This document shows, in pieces, positions 7,852 to 16,312 of a stretch of DNA of 53,170 bases. The DNA comes from Paenibacillus sp. Marseille-Q4541 (GTDB lineage: Bacteria; Bacillota; Bacilli; Paenibacillales; Paenibacillaceae): positions 1 through 53,170 of the forward strand of contig NZ_JAGXCY010000031.1 of the NCBI RefSeq assembly GCF_018310695.1, read 5' to 3'. The stretch's first letter is position 1. Each line of letters starts with the position of its first letter. The notes beneath the pieces were generated by a model that ran no database searches, had not been told where the DNA came from, and saw only the letters and a program-made list of their open reading frames with translations. The position numbers and the translations under genes are program-made.

Positions 7852-8267
7852 TAAAGTCCAGCTCCCTTCTTACTTCCACCCTCATCCGTAATCCATAGTT
7901 GATGTTTCGCATGGTAGGCCGTGTCATGAAGTACAATTTGTTTGGCCAGCTTCTTCGTTTCATTAATAAGAAGTGGAGCGATCAGGTTTGCCGTTGTACG
8001 ATGAGGATCGCTATGCAGGGTAACAATACACCTTACTTTAAGCAACTCATCTTCCATATATTTTATTTCGTCCAGTGCTTCTTCTGAAGCCTTGAACTCA
8101 TAACTATCGAAAAAGGAGAAGGGATCGACAATAACAAATGAAATCTCCTTGCGATCTACAGAAGTAAGATAACTGAATACCTCGTTGTGCTCCTCCATCA
8201 CAAAACATTTCAAATCCTCAAAACCCGGTAATCCCTTCGGGAACGTTATATTTTCTGTCATACCCAT
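7851..8267 (-). CDS. fliW: Flagellar assembly factor FliW
   Basis: 138 residues. Family motifs include ITFPKGLPGFEDLKCFVM, VDPFSFFDSYEF and a C-terminal TANLIAPLLINE. FliW binds either flagellin or CsrA. When flagellin has been exported, free FliW sequesters CsrA and hag is translated. The ATG at 8267 is preferred because a GAGGAG Shine-Dalgarno lies 10 bases upstream; the frame is open to 8327 but those codons lack a ribosome site. The stop codon overlaps the csrA start. A sigma-A-like promoter lies at 8340-8368, so the pair does not depend only on read-through from flgL. Confidence 0.95.
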   Translation of the reverse strand: MGMTENITFPKGLPGFEDLKCFVMEEHNEVFSYLTSVDRKEISFVIVDPFSFFDSYEFKASEEALDEIKYMEDELLKVRCIVTLHSDPHRTTANLIAPLLINETKKLAKQIVLHDTAYHAKHQLWITDEGGSKKGAGL

Positions 8268-8339
8268 ATTGTGATATCTCCTCATTTTGTAAGACTTATA
8301 AAGTAATGTATACAAATTTACCGCCATATCTTATCTGAT

Positions 8340-8368
8340 ACTATAATGTATAGCTTGTACAAGAACAA
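8340..8368 (-). promoter_or_regulatory. Sigma-A-like promoter of fliW-csrA
   Basis: Minus-strand TTGTTC (8363-8368), a 17-base spacer and TATAGT (8340-8345). The -35 overlaps the T run after the flgL terminator. It would allow vegetative expression of FliW and CsrA independent of the flagellar hook operon. Confidence 0.5.
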
Positions 8369-8372
8369 CAAA

Positions 8373-8405
8373 AGGAACTGAAGGTTCATTGACCTCCTAG
8401 TTCCT
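8373..8405 (-). terminator. Intrinsic terminator after flgL
   Basis: Seven-base outer arms AGGAACT/AGTTCCT, with partial inner pairing, are followed on the minus strand by a short T run. It lies about 25 bases past the flgL stop codon. Confidence 0.65.
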
Positions 8406-8430
8406 CAAGTTTCCAGTACTATGTTTCAAA

Positions 8431-9339
8431 TTATCTCATGAAATCCATCAGTGTAGGCGTCAAAATCTTTGCAGAAGTTTGAAGTGACGCTTGATAAATT
8501 GTCTGTGCTGATGTTGCTTGAATCATTAGACTTGCTATATCTGCATCTTCCGTTTTCGACTGTAGTGTCGTCAAATTAAGATCTTGCTGATCCAATCGAT
8601 TCTGCATAAGTTCCACTCTATTTGTACGTGCACCAACTTCTGACAAAGAACCTAACATTTTGGTAGTTCTTGTTTCGATGTTTGTAAGTTGATTTCTTAC
8701 TCCATCATAATCACCATTTTTCAATGCAGAGACGAGGTTATCAGCTATTTTGAATATATTGTCTTCCTCCGTACTATTACCAAAAAAATCTGATCCAGAG
8801 GTATTTATCTGCATTTCAGTATTTTGACTAATACCGTAGATCACAGCCGATTTATCTGGATTTAGATCTGCGTAACTATTCATACCAGCGGAAAGCTCGT
8901 AAGGCGCTTGATCATATTTTTGTCCATTAAATATGTATTTGCCTCGAATTTCTGTGTTACCAATACTAACTAATTGACTCTGAAGTTCTTCTACTTCTTC
9001 ACGAATGGCATCAAGTCCAGACTGTGGTACAACCCCAGTTGTGCCTTGAATCGCCAATTCCTTCATTCTAGTTACAATCTCGTTCGTCTGTTGCATTGCA
9101 GAATCTGTCATGTCGAGCCAGCTTAACCCTGAATCTACATTCGATTGATATTGCTCATTAGAAGCTAACTCCGCACGATAGCGAAGGGCATACGTCACGC
9201 CTACTGGATCATCCGATGGCTTGTTCAGTTTTCTGCCTGTCGAGATCTGATTCTCCAAATTACTCATTTTATTAAGATTACGGTTAATGTTACTAAGCAT
9301 CTGGGTATTCATCATGCTAGATGTTACGCGGATCGACAT
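8431..9339 (-). CDS. flgL: Hook-filament junction protein FlgL (HAP3)
   Basis: 302 residues, typical. The N-terminus is flagellin-like (IRVTSSMMNTQMLSNINRNL, then NQISTGRKLNKPSDDPVGV). The C-terminus has the conserved DADIASLMIQATSAQTIYQA, then SLQTSAKILTPTLMDFM. It forms the second junction ring between hook and filament. AGGAGG lies eight bases before the ATG. It follows flgK by 25 bases in the flgM-flgN-flgK-flgL operon and is closed by a terminator. Bacillus has yviE between flgL and fliW; that gene is absent here. Confidence 0.97.
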   Translation of the reverse strand: MSIRVTSSMMNTQMLSNINRNLNKMSNLENQISTGRKLNKPSDDPVGVTYALRYRAELASNEQYQSNVDSGLSWLDMTDSAMQQTNEIVTRMKELAIQGTTGVVPQSGLDAIREEVEELQSQLVSIGNTEIRGKYIFNGQKYDQAPYELSAGMNSYADLNPDKSAVIYGISQNTEMQINTSGSDFFGNSTEEDNIFKIADNLVSALKNGDYDGVRNQLTNIETRTTKMLGSLSEVGARTNRVELMQNRLDQQDLNLTTLQSKTEDADIASLMIQATSAQTIYQASLQTSAKILTPTLMDFMR

Positions 9340-9364
9340 TTGCGTTGCCTCCTACTTCTTAAGT

Positions 9365-10924
9365 TTAACGTCCGACAACGCCGGTACTGTTAATTAATTT
9401 ATCAAGTAACTGATCGAAAGTCGTCATAAAACGAGATGCAGCGCTATAAGCATGCTGGAACTTAATCATATTGGACATTTCTTCATCGAGTGATACTCCG
9501 CTAACGGACTGACGATTCACATCCACTTGCTGTGTTAACAAGCTTCCGTTATCAACCTGACGTTTTGCTTCTTTTGTCTCGATACCAAGTTGACCCACAA
9601 TCGAACCGAAGTAATCATCAACGGTTCCTGGAGCCGAGAGCGCCGTACCAAAATCAAATTTAACATCTTTTAGACCTGACATAAGGAGCGCAAGTGTATT
9701 ATTTCCTTTTACAACGGATTCTCCTGTTCCTTGTCCATCAGTACGCATAGAAGTCGCAATCTTATTCGGATCTGCCTGAATCTCAGGATTCAAAGTAATA
9801 TTCCCTGCGGTAATCGTACCGCCATCTGTTGCGGTAAAGAAGGCTTCTCCCGCTTGTGGTGTCGTACCACTTACCGTGTACCCCAGCTGATGAAGTCCAT
9901 TAATTCCTTGAACAGTTACTTTCAAATCGGAACCTAAAGTACGGTTATTGTTCGCATTGGAATAGGTAACACCATTCAGTACGGTTCCTTCTGGAAGTAC
10001 AGTACCTGCTGGCAAAGATACTTCAATGTTGCCGTTAGCAAGTGTATTGGCGAGTTGGTTAAGCTGTTGTCTATAGTCTTCAACGTACGTATCACGGGAG
10101 GTAATCATACCAAAGACTTCTCCGCCTGTTAAAGTACCCGCATCATATGCGGTTTCCAGCATATCTGCAGTGACTGGCGTTGCCTGATCTCCAGTGACCA
10201 GTAGCTGTCCTCCAACGGTAACTTCATATCCCGTATCCAGTTCGGTAACTTGTACATTGGCTATTTTGGATAACTGATCGATTGCATAGTCACGCTGATC
10301 TCTCAGGTCATTTGCATTATCACCAAGTTTTTCAACACGGGAAATATTTTGATTAAGACTCGCAACCGTCTGCAAAAGAGAGCTCATCTCTTGCGCTTTT
10401 AGTTCCACGTTGCTTGTTAAATCACTGGTCAAAGCATCTAACTGGCGGCTCGTTTGATTGAGTGCATCCGTCAGTGCAAGCGTCGTTTCTTTTACAATCT
10501 TACGATTAGTAATATCCTGCGGATCTTTGCTGAGATCAGACCAGGCATTCCAAAAGTTATCCATGACCGTACGAATCCCTGTGTCAGAAGGTTCATTCAT
10601 GATCGTCTCGAGTTTGTCGAGCGTATCGTAACGCACGTTCCATCCGCCTAAACCGGAGTTTTCACTACGGTATTGGTCATCGAGAAAAGTCTGTCTCACA
10701 CGCGTAATCGCGTTAAACTCTACACCCGTTCCGAGCTGACCAGGAGCTGTATTACGATACATTCCTACTGCATCCATTGGCCGGGAAGCCGTCATGTTTA
10801 CAACTTGTCTGGAATATCCTGCCGTATTTGCATTCGATATATTATGACCCGTAGTATTCAAAGCTGCCGATTGAGTAAACAAGCTTCGCTTTGCCGTCTC
10901 TATACCATGAAAGGTAGAAGCCAT
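9365..10924 (-). CDS. flgK: Hook-filament junction protein FlgK (HAP1)
   Basis: 519 residues. The N-terminus has the rod/hook family signature (STFHGIETAKRSLFTQSAAL, then TTGHNISNANTAGYSRQVV). The C-terminus ends in VSGVSLDEEMSNMIKFQHAY, then SAASRFMTTFDQLLDKLI. It forms the first junction ring on the hook. An AAGGAGG Shine-Dalgarno sits just before the ATG at 10924, and flgN lies 16 bases upstream. The middle part is variable, as expected. Confidence 0.97.
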   Translation of the reverse strand: MASTFHGIETAKRSLFTQSAALNTTGHNISNANTAGYSRQVVNMTASRPMDAVGMYRNTAPGQLGTGVEFNAITRVRQTFLDDQYRSENSGLGGWNVRYDTLDKLETIMNEPSDTGIRTVMDNFWNAWSDLSKDPQDITNRKIVKETTLALTDALNQTSRQLDALTSDLTSNVELKAQEMSSLLQTVASLNQNISRVEKLGDNANDLRDQRDYAIDQLSKIANVQVTELDTGYEVTVGGQLLVTGDQATPVTADMLETAYDAGTLTGGEVFGMITSRDTYVEDYRQQLNQLANTLANGNIEVSLPAGTVLPEGTVLNGVTYSNANNNRTLGSDLKVTVQGINGLHQLGYTVSGTTPQAGEAFFTATDGGTITAGNITLNPEIQADPNKIATSMRTDGQGTGESVVKGNNTLALLMSGLKDVKFDFGTALSAPGTVDDYFGSIVGQLGIETKEAKRQVDNGSLLTQQVDVNRQSVSGVSLDEEMSNMIKFQHAYSAASRFMTTFDQLLDKLINSTGVVGR

Positions 10925-10940
10925 TACTTACCTCCTTAAT

Positions 10941-11441
10941 CTATGCTCTCGTGTCGAAAAGACCGGAGCGCTGAGCATTGTATTGCTTGTCTGAGGGATG
11001 CTGATACGTCGCTTCATTTTCAGGGGCGTATGACAGCGTATCTACATAAAAATCGATATAGGATAAGGATTGCTCTATCAGTTGCTGGTTAATTATCGTA
11101 AGCTCTTTGAGGGTCCCGAGCGTGCCGGATAATGTATTCAGCGCGGTTACAATCCGCTGTTTGTCTTCCTGATCAAAGATAAGACGAATCAGCTCCTGCA
11201 TATTCAAATTAAGTCTGGATTTAATACCGCGTTCCTGCAGAAATCCGTAGACTGCTTCGAGACGCTTCTTTTCACAATCTTCAATCTGTTTTACCAACTT
11301 GGACTCGGCATTTGTTATTGATATCATTTCATTCACTTGATTCTGAATAATAAGCTGTTTCTTCAGCTCACCTAGTTTGATCAGCTGCACGTGATATTCG
11401 TTCAGTTCATGAATGGCATCGATTAATTGATTTAGGGACAT
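10941..11441 (-). CDS. flgN: FlgN-like flagellar export chaperone
   Basis: 166 residues, almost wholly helical, lying between flgM and flgK as in Bacillus (yvyG). Typical FlgN features are the LNQLIDAIHELNEYHVQLIK start, then a long coiled coil, and LTIINQQLIEQSLSYIDFYV near the C-terminus. FlgN holds FlgK and FlgL for export. The C-terminal 30 residues (after about 140) look disordered, consistent with a substrate-binding tail. GTAGGAG precedes the ATG. Confidence 0.88.
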   Translation of the reverse strand: MSLNQLIDAIHELNEYHVQLIKLGELKKQLIIQNQVNEMISITNAESKLVKQIEDCEKKRLEAVYGFLQERGIKSRLNLNMQELIRLIFDQEDKQRIVTALNTLSGTLGTLKELTIINQQLIEQSLSYIDFYVDTLSYAPENEATYQHPSDKQYNAQRSGLFDTRA

Positions 11442-11450
11442 AAATTTCTC

Positions 11451-11741
11451 CTACTTCTCTGAACTTGAACTTGGTTTGAAATATGGCATCATCTTCTCTG
11501 CAAGCTGTTCGGTGTCCACTTTATATGTGCCTGAAGCAACTTGTTGTTTCAGTTCTTGAATGCGCTGTGCGCGCTCACTGTTATTTACCTGCTCCTGTTT
11601 CTGGAGCATTTCCATAGCCTCCGGAGAAATCGTTACCTCATCCTTACGGCTTGCTTTTTTACTTTCGGTCTGCTGACCGGATTCTATATTTCTCGAATAA
11701 GAGTTGATTGCTCCAATCCGCCCGGATTCATTAATTTTCAT
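11451..11741 (-). CDS. flgM: Anti-sigma-D factor FlgM
   Basis: 96 residues. It has the N-terminal MKINESGRIGAINSYSRN block and the C-terminal sigma-binding part (DEVTISPEAMEMLQKQEQ, then RAQRIQELKQQVASGTYKVD). FlgM holds the motility sigma factor until the hook is complete. The ATG at 11741 has an AGGCAGG Shine-Dalgarno eight bases upstream. The frame extends to 11765, but those codons have no ribosome site. A terminator from yvyF lies upstream, so flgM must start its own transcript in the 60 bases before it; I see only a poor match there (GACGATTA near 11775). Confidence 0.93.
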   Translation of the reverse strand: MKINESGRIGAINSYSRNIESGQQTESKKASRKDEVTISPEAMEMLQKQEQVNNSERAQRIQELKQQVASGTYKVDTEQLAEKMMPYFKPSSSSEK

Positions 11742-11808
11742 AACGAACACCTGCCTTTCCTTCATATCAGGATAATTAATCGTCCCTATTTGTCATCTAA
11801 ATAAAAAA

Positions 11809-11836
11809 ACCGATAATCTTTACTAAAGTTATCGGT
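11809..11836 (-). terminator. Intrinsic terminator of yvyF
   Basis: ACCGATAA and TTATCGGT arms around a 12-base loop. On the minus strand a run of seven T follows. It separates yvyF from flgM. Confidence 0.85.
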
Positions 11837-11885
11837 AGAGGTTGAAACATTGTTTATAGTCTTACATCTAATTGAGCCGTGTCTC

Positions 11886-12293
11886 CTAGGAACGTCCCGA
11901 TTTGTCGATAGCTCGATAGGCACCTTCGCCTAGAGAACGTCCATCCCCCTGACCAACTTCCCGGGCTGCACCGTTCAAATCCTTGGTCAAACGCGCACGA
12001 CAGCCATCACACATGTGCCCTTCACGAATAAACGTACCACACACTTCGCACGGGTAAGTCAAATTAGGCGAATCCACTACAGAAATTCGACCTTCCTTGA
12101 TAAAACGTGTAATCTGCTTAATGGACACACCTGTCTCTTCCGATAGCTCCTGAATGTTGGCGCCTCTCTCTTTACGCAAATATTCTACACAGTCTACATA
12201 CTGCTGTTCAATATCTTTGACACAAGACGGACAACACTCCATTACGTTAAGCACGTATAGCTTTCCGCAGCGAGGACAGTTACCTAAATTCAT
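11886..12293 (-). CDS. yvyF: YvyF-type flagellar operon protein (TIGR03826-like)
   Basis: 135 residues. Two zinc-ribbon-like pairs at the N-terminus (CPRCGKLY and CCPSC) and two in the second half (CEVCGTF and CDGC) flank a helix-turn-helix-like ELSEETGVSIKQITRFIKEG. The same architecture is found in Bacillus YvyF, at the same position before flgM. Its role is not established; metal-dependent regulation is an inference from the domains. A near-consensus sigma-A promoter lies upstream and a terminator follows, so it is probably transcribed alone. Confidence 0.88.
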   Translation of the reverse strand: MNLGNCPRCGKLYVLNVMECCPSCVKDIEQQYVDCVEYLRKERGANIQELSEETGVSIKQITRFIKEGRISVVDSPNLTYPCEVCGTFIREGHMCDGCRARLTKDLNGAAREVGQGDGRSLGEGAYRAIDKSGRS

Positions 12294-12337
12294 CCTCTTT
12301 AGCCCCCTTCAATAGATCAAACCGAATACTTTCTCCC

Positions 12338-12366
12338 ATTATACCTACGTTATTTCACCTTGTCAT
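12338..12366 (-). promoter_or_regulatory. Sigma-A-like promoter of yvyF
   Basis: Minus-strand ATGACA (12361-12366), 17 bases, then a perfect TATAAT (12338-12343). It lies about 45 bases upstream of the yvyF start. Confidence 0.7.
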
Positions 12367-12531
12367 CTTTGGAACTTATGAGAAACAATGGGATGATCAC
12401 CTTGCATGATTGCGAAAAAAAATTAGCGCGCGCCTGCAGTTTAGAACTAATGATTTATACATTCTGTGACTTGATTATGGTCCGATCTGGATTTGTTACC
12501 TAAAACAGAATTCCTGAATTCTCACACAATT

Positions 12532-12559
12532 GATATAAAAAAATCTATATTTTTATATC
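12532..12559 (-). terminator. Possible weak terminator after comFC
   Basis: Inverted repeat of ten A/T-rich bases (GATATAAAAA/TTTTTATATC) around an eight-base loop, 24 bases after the comFC stop codon. The stem has only one GC pair per arm, so termination is uncertain. The rest of 12367-12582 shows no gene. Confidence 0.35.
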
Positions 12560-12582
12560 GGTAAATCCATATAAAAATCTTA

Positions 12583-13476
12583 CTAAGATCTTGCCCATGT
12601 AAGAGAATAAATCATGAAATGAATTCCATGCGCCCTTCCCCATTCCTTAATTACCCGGCTGCAAGCCTCCAGCGTACTGCCTGTGGTGTAAACATCATCT
12701 ACCAAGATCAGATGGATGGGGTTTCTGTTACTGATATAAGATGGATCGGCCATTACTTCATTGAAATATTCAGAGGCAAATGGATGAATGGCAAATACAT
12801 TTCGCATTGTCTCTACCCGCTCTTTACGAGACTTATAACTTTGTTTCTCTGTGTGTTGCGTACGCTTCAGCATAGGGATAAGCGGAAGACGTTGATGACT
12901 ACTTAGTACTTCAGCCAATCTTTCAGCTTGATTGAACCCCCGTTCCATATAACGCTCCTGACTGACCGGAACAAAAGTGACTGCCTGCGCGTGCCATATC
13001 CCCCGTGAGTAGGATCGAGAGGTCAACCAAGCATTGGATCTATTCAACTCTATTCTACGATTGGGTACTAACGATCTCACTTTCTGACTGCTGTTACCTA
13101 ATAACGTCATCTCACGCTGTAAAGCAACATAAGCAACATTCAGTATCGCACCTAGTAAAGGAGCTATCCGCTCCTTCCCCCGATATTTATATACGGCGAG
13201 CCACTCTCGCATCAAGGAATCATAGAGTACAGCACTTCGATTGAGCTCAAAAGAGCGACTCAGGTTTTCAGCTCTGACACAGTCCGGACAACCAACAGCT
13301 CTACCACAGCGATAACAACGTATCCTTTTCACCCACGGGACTAATGAAACACAGTGTCTACATATTCCCGGGAGCTCGCTGGATAGAACCGCTCGGTTAC
13401 CACACGCCACGCAGATCTGTCCAGGCGGAGCAGCCAGCTGCTCTAAAAAGGATCGTACCCGCTCAAATGTATTCAT
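12583..13476 (-). CDS. comFC: ComFC-like phosphoribosyltransferase-fold competence protein
   Basis: 297 residues. The N-terminal third has zinc-finger cysteines (CVACG at about 22, CRHC, CYRCG, CPDC). The C-terminal part has the PRPP-loop signature LILVDDVYTTGSTLEAC. ComFC acts with ComFA in uptake of single-stranded DNA through ComEC during natural transformation. A stretch of about 20 residues around 125-155 (NSSQKVRSLVPNRRIELNRS) looks like a lineage-specific insert in the transferase fold. It starts two bases after comFA, so translation is coupled. Confidence 0.9.
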   Translation of the reverse strand: MNTFERVRSFLEQLAAPPGQICVACGNRAVLSSELPGICRHCVSLVPWVKRIRCYRCGRAVGCPDCVRAENLSRSFELNRSAVLYDSLMREWLAVYKYRGKERIAPLLGAILNVAYVALQREMTLLGNSSQKVRSLVPNRRIELNRSNAWLTSRSYSRGIWHAQAVTFVPVSQERYMERGFNQAERLAEVLSSHQRLPLIPMLKRTQHTEKQSYKSRKERVETMRNVFAIHPFASEYFNEVMADPSYISNRNPIHLILVDDVYTTGSTLEACSRVIKEWGRAHGIHFMIYSLTWARS

Positions 13477-13478
13477 GG

Positions 13479-15359
13479 TTAGATACCTTTCCCTTTCCGC
13501 TTGGAGTCATAATCCACCAAATACCCCTGACGTCCCGCGATCGCATTCATTCGTTTAATCTGCTGTATAGCTTCTTTCTGGCCACGACTGCGCTCTGGAG
13601 CAGCAAAAACAACGCTGCCTGCAGGGTCATCCTTGGATCTTCCTGCTCTTCCTGCCATCTGTACTAGGGAGGCAGCATCAAATAATCGATTGTTTGCATC
13701 AAGAATATACACATCACTTTTGGGTACCGTTACGCCGCGTTCAAGAATTGTGGTCGTGACAAGCAAACGAATGGTTCTTTCTCTAAACGCAACTACCTTT
13801 TCGGCACGCATGGGGTCTTCGGAAGAAGTCCCTTCGATTCGGATCCCAGGTAACATACGCCGTAGCAGCCTTAATAATCCATCGATCTGGGCAATCCGTG
13901 TAACAAACATAAATACTTGTGCTTCTCGGTTAATAGAATACGTGAGTCTTTCTAAGAGCTCAGCAGGTAATTTATTCTGCTTTAACAACTGAAGAACTGG
14001 AGGTACTCGGAGTAAGATTGGTACTGGCAAGGGATGTCTATGAAAACGAACCGGTACTCTCGCATGGGCAAGCTTGCCACGGGCTGCTTGCTTTTGCAGC
14101 TCTCGTGGCGGCGTAGCAGACAAATAAACAAAGCTGCCACCTGGTTTACAGCATGCTTCCGCTGCATAAGCGAGCATCGGATCGTTGTGGTATGGGAAAG
14201 CATCGAGTTCGTCGATGATGACAAGATCAAACACATGGCGGAAGCGAAGCAGCTGGTGAGTTGTGGCGAGGGTAAGCTGCCCTCGCTGCCAGCGATCAGC
14301 ACTTCCGCCATAAAGGGTGGTGCGCGTCACCTCTGGAAACGCGCGGGCCACCCGGGGAGCGAGCTCAAGCACCACATCGCGCCGCGGTGTGGCCACGAGC
14401 ACGCTCCCCCCGCTGCTGAGGATGGCATCCAGCAGCGGGAAGGTCATTTCGGTCTTGCCGGCGCCGGTCACGGCCCATAGCAAGAACCGGCCCTTGGCCG
14501 CAGCGGAGCTGGCATGGCGCTGCTCCGCCAAATACGCAAGCGCCGCGCCCGTGGCTGCGCTTTGCGCTGGGCTAAGCCCCCACCGGCGGTCCGCCTCGGT
14601 GGGGAGTGCCCCGGCCGTGCTCTTTACGGCCGGGGGCGCTGCTCCTCGCAGCAGCAGCGTACAAGCCCGGCTGCGCCCAAGCGCGAGGCACGCCTCGCAA
14701 TAAGCGCACGCCGCACTGCCACAAGCCGCGCACCGGCTATGCTCAGTAGCGATACTGCCGCAGCGGCGGCAATGCAGTGGTACCCGGTGGCCCTGAAAGA
14801 GCCGCCACCCTAAACCACGCACTTTTTTATGTGGGCGCTCTGCGACAGCAGCTTCATAAGTCAGCCGTCCAGCCAAATAAGCTAGTTGCACTGCAGCTAT
14901 ATAATCGCTCTGCATAGCAGGAGCGTTCTCGGCAAACAGTGCTCCCACCTCCGGTAAAAGCAGCTGTCTACCTTCTAGCTGCTCGGCTGCCTCTACTGCA
15001 TCCTCATAAAGCAAATGCAGTACCTCCCCTGCTTGCCTCGTCCCATCCAGCAAAACCATCCTAATGTCCAAACATCCCTCTAATAATACCTGACCATAAT
15101 TTCCTGGTTCGTTCTTTACTGCCTCCTGCAGCAGATTCCCAATCCATTCTCGCCAATACTGAACCGAATTCTCTTCACTAAACGATGCTTTCCCCTTACT
15201 GAATCTTTCCTTCAACAAGCAGGCCCAAGCGAAAGGCATTGATCTAGATAACCAAATCATAAACCAAGAGCCCTTGCATTTCTCTTGCTGTACTTCCCAC
15301 CACAACTGATCTACTTCTGGACAAATGGACATGTATAATTTCCATTCACCGGGCGTCAT
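13479..15359 (-). CDS. comFA: ComFA-like DEAD-box DNA-uptake helicase
   Basis: 626 residues from ATG 15359 (GAGAGG five bases upstream); an in-frame TTG at 15398 is a possible alternative start. A four-cysteine zinc-finger cluster (CRRCG, CAACG, CAYCEAC) precedes the helicase core: Walker A AVTGAGKTEM, DELD, LSATPP, and motif VI QMAGRAGRS. ComFA is the cytoplasmic ATPase that drives single-stranded DNA import. The N-terminal 190 residues are not like the short Bacillus N-terminus and have no match I recognise. Positions about 14320-14820 are markedly GC- and Ala-rich compared with both ends of the gene. Confidence 0.9.
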   Translation of the reverse strand: MTPGEWKLYMSICPEVDQLWWEVQQEKCKGSWFMIWLSRSMPFAWACLLKERFSKGKASFSEENSVQYWREWIGNLLQEAVKNEPGNYGQVLLEGCLDIRMVLLDGTRQAGEVLHLLYEDAVEAAEQLEGRQLLLPEVGALFAENAPAMQSDYIAAVQLAYLAGRLTYEAAVAERPHKKVRGLGWRLFQGHRVPLHCRRCGSIATEHSRCAACGSAACAYCEACLALGRSRACTLLLRGAAPPAVKSTAGALPTEADRRWGLSPAQSAATGAALAYLAEQRHASSAAAKGRFLLWAVTGAGKTEMTFPLLDAILSSGGSVLVATPRRDVVLELAPRVARAFPEVTRTTLYGGSADRWQRGQLTLATTHQLLRFRHVFDLVIIDELDAFPYHNDPMLAYAAEACCKPGGSFVYLSATPPRELQKQAARGKLAHARVPVRFHRHPLPVPILLRVPPVLQLLKQNKLPAELLERLTYSINREAQVFMFVTRIAQIDGLLRLLRRMLPGIRIEGTSSEDPMRAEKVVAFRERTIRLLVTTTILERGVTVPKSDVYILDANNRLFDAASLVQMAGRAGRSKDDPAGSVVFAAPERSRGQKEAIQQIKRMNAIAGRQGYLVDYDSKRKGKGI

Positions 15360-15450
15360 GTTATCCTCTCGTTTCACTAAATAAACAGCAACTTTCAAGC
15401 CCCTTATCCCCCCAACTACGAAATCTCCTTAGCAACGTATAACGCAAAAA

Positions 15451-15485
15451 AGCACATCCCTCGGTTAACTACCGAAGTATGTGCT
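15451..15485 (-). terminator. Intrinsic terminator between the 15588 gene and comFA
   Basis: AGCACATAC/ATGTGCT arms with an inner CGGTAGTTAACCG stem. Six T follow on the minus strand. It lies about 100 bases after the stop at 15588. Confidence 0.8.
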
Positions 15486-15587
15486 TCATACTTAAAATAA
15501 ATGAAAAATATTCCATATAAGTTCTATATATACAATATTAATGACAATACCGCAACTTTTTCAAAGCTCAATCGTTCTATAATATAT

Positions 15588-16004
15588 CTACAATTTGCTT
15601 ACGAATGGAATCCCTTGAAGTGCACCTTCTTGACGAAGATCAAAGTATTTAATATCTTCATGCTCCAGCACACCACTTACACTAACACCAGACAAGGATT
15701 CCTCGCCAGTAACGATGTTAAGTTCAATCCCTGAAACACCACACAGCCGATGTAACAAAGGCAAGGTTTCATCGCTTGATCCATGATCCATTACAGTAAC
15801 ATGGTGGGTTTTTCCTCGTAAAGATGCGTCTAGAGACAGTGCTCGGATAATCCACTCTAGCTTAAATCCATGGTTACATGTGACTAAAATATAACGAGTT
15901 TGCTCCGATTGCTTCTGATCCGATTGCAGCCTTCGATAAACAAAACGTACGGTTGCAGCAGATAGACCATAAACAAGCGCAATCCATAACAAATGTTCGA
16001 TCAT
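15588..16004 (-). CDS. Membrane-anchored half glycosyltransferase-like protein, function unknown
   Basis: 138 residues. One N-terminal membrane segment (LLWIALVYGLSAATVRFVY) is followed by a partial GT-A-like fold: RYILVTCNHGFKLEWIIRAL, then VTVMDHGSSDETLPLLHRL. This resembles the first half of family 2 glycosyltransferases, where the last strand reads VVDxGSTDxT; here it is MDHGSSDET. The catalytic second half, including a DXD site, is missing, so enzymatic activity is doubtful. The ATG at 16004 has GGGAGG upstream; the frame is open to 16058. It lies between degU and comFA, where Bacillus has the degV-like yviA. It could be a regulator or a partner of another transferase. Confidence 0.65.
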   Translation of the reverse strand: MIEHLLWIALVYGLSAATVRFVYRRLQSDQKQSEQTRYILVTCNHGFKLEWIIRALSLDASLRGKTHHVTVMDHGSSDETLPLLHRLCGVSGIELNIVTGEESLSGVSVSGVLEHEDIKYFDLRQEGALQGIPFVSKL

Positions 16005-16312
16005 GGCGACTGCACCTCCCTTTACGACAATATATGCCGCTAACTGGGACGGTGACACAATGAACAGTTACAAACGTTATATTTTTTCAGCTGCTTATCC
16101 CATATCTAAAAGCCTTTGGTGAGCACCGATTGCTTTTCACATGAACATTTACAATGAACCTGATGATAGCAATTATGCATCGTACTTACGCCATATGTAT
16201 GCCTATGGGGCGGCAAAAAGGCTTCTAACGATCACTTGTACGTTCTTGCTTCAGCATTTCCCCCGAAAAGTTGCACCCACATTTGCCTTCTCATGCCAAA
16301 GTTTGTCCGAAA

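Noticed and set aside
11742..11800. Sigma-D promoter of flgM (GACGATTA)
   Set aside because: The -10 has mismatches at key positions and no TAAA- or TCAC-like box stands at 15 bases.
14034..14813. Several overlapping plus-strand frames inside comFA
   Set aside because: They follow the local GC rise, overlap each other in different frames, and lie antisense to conserved helicase motifs.
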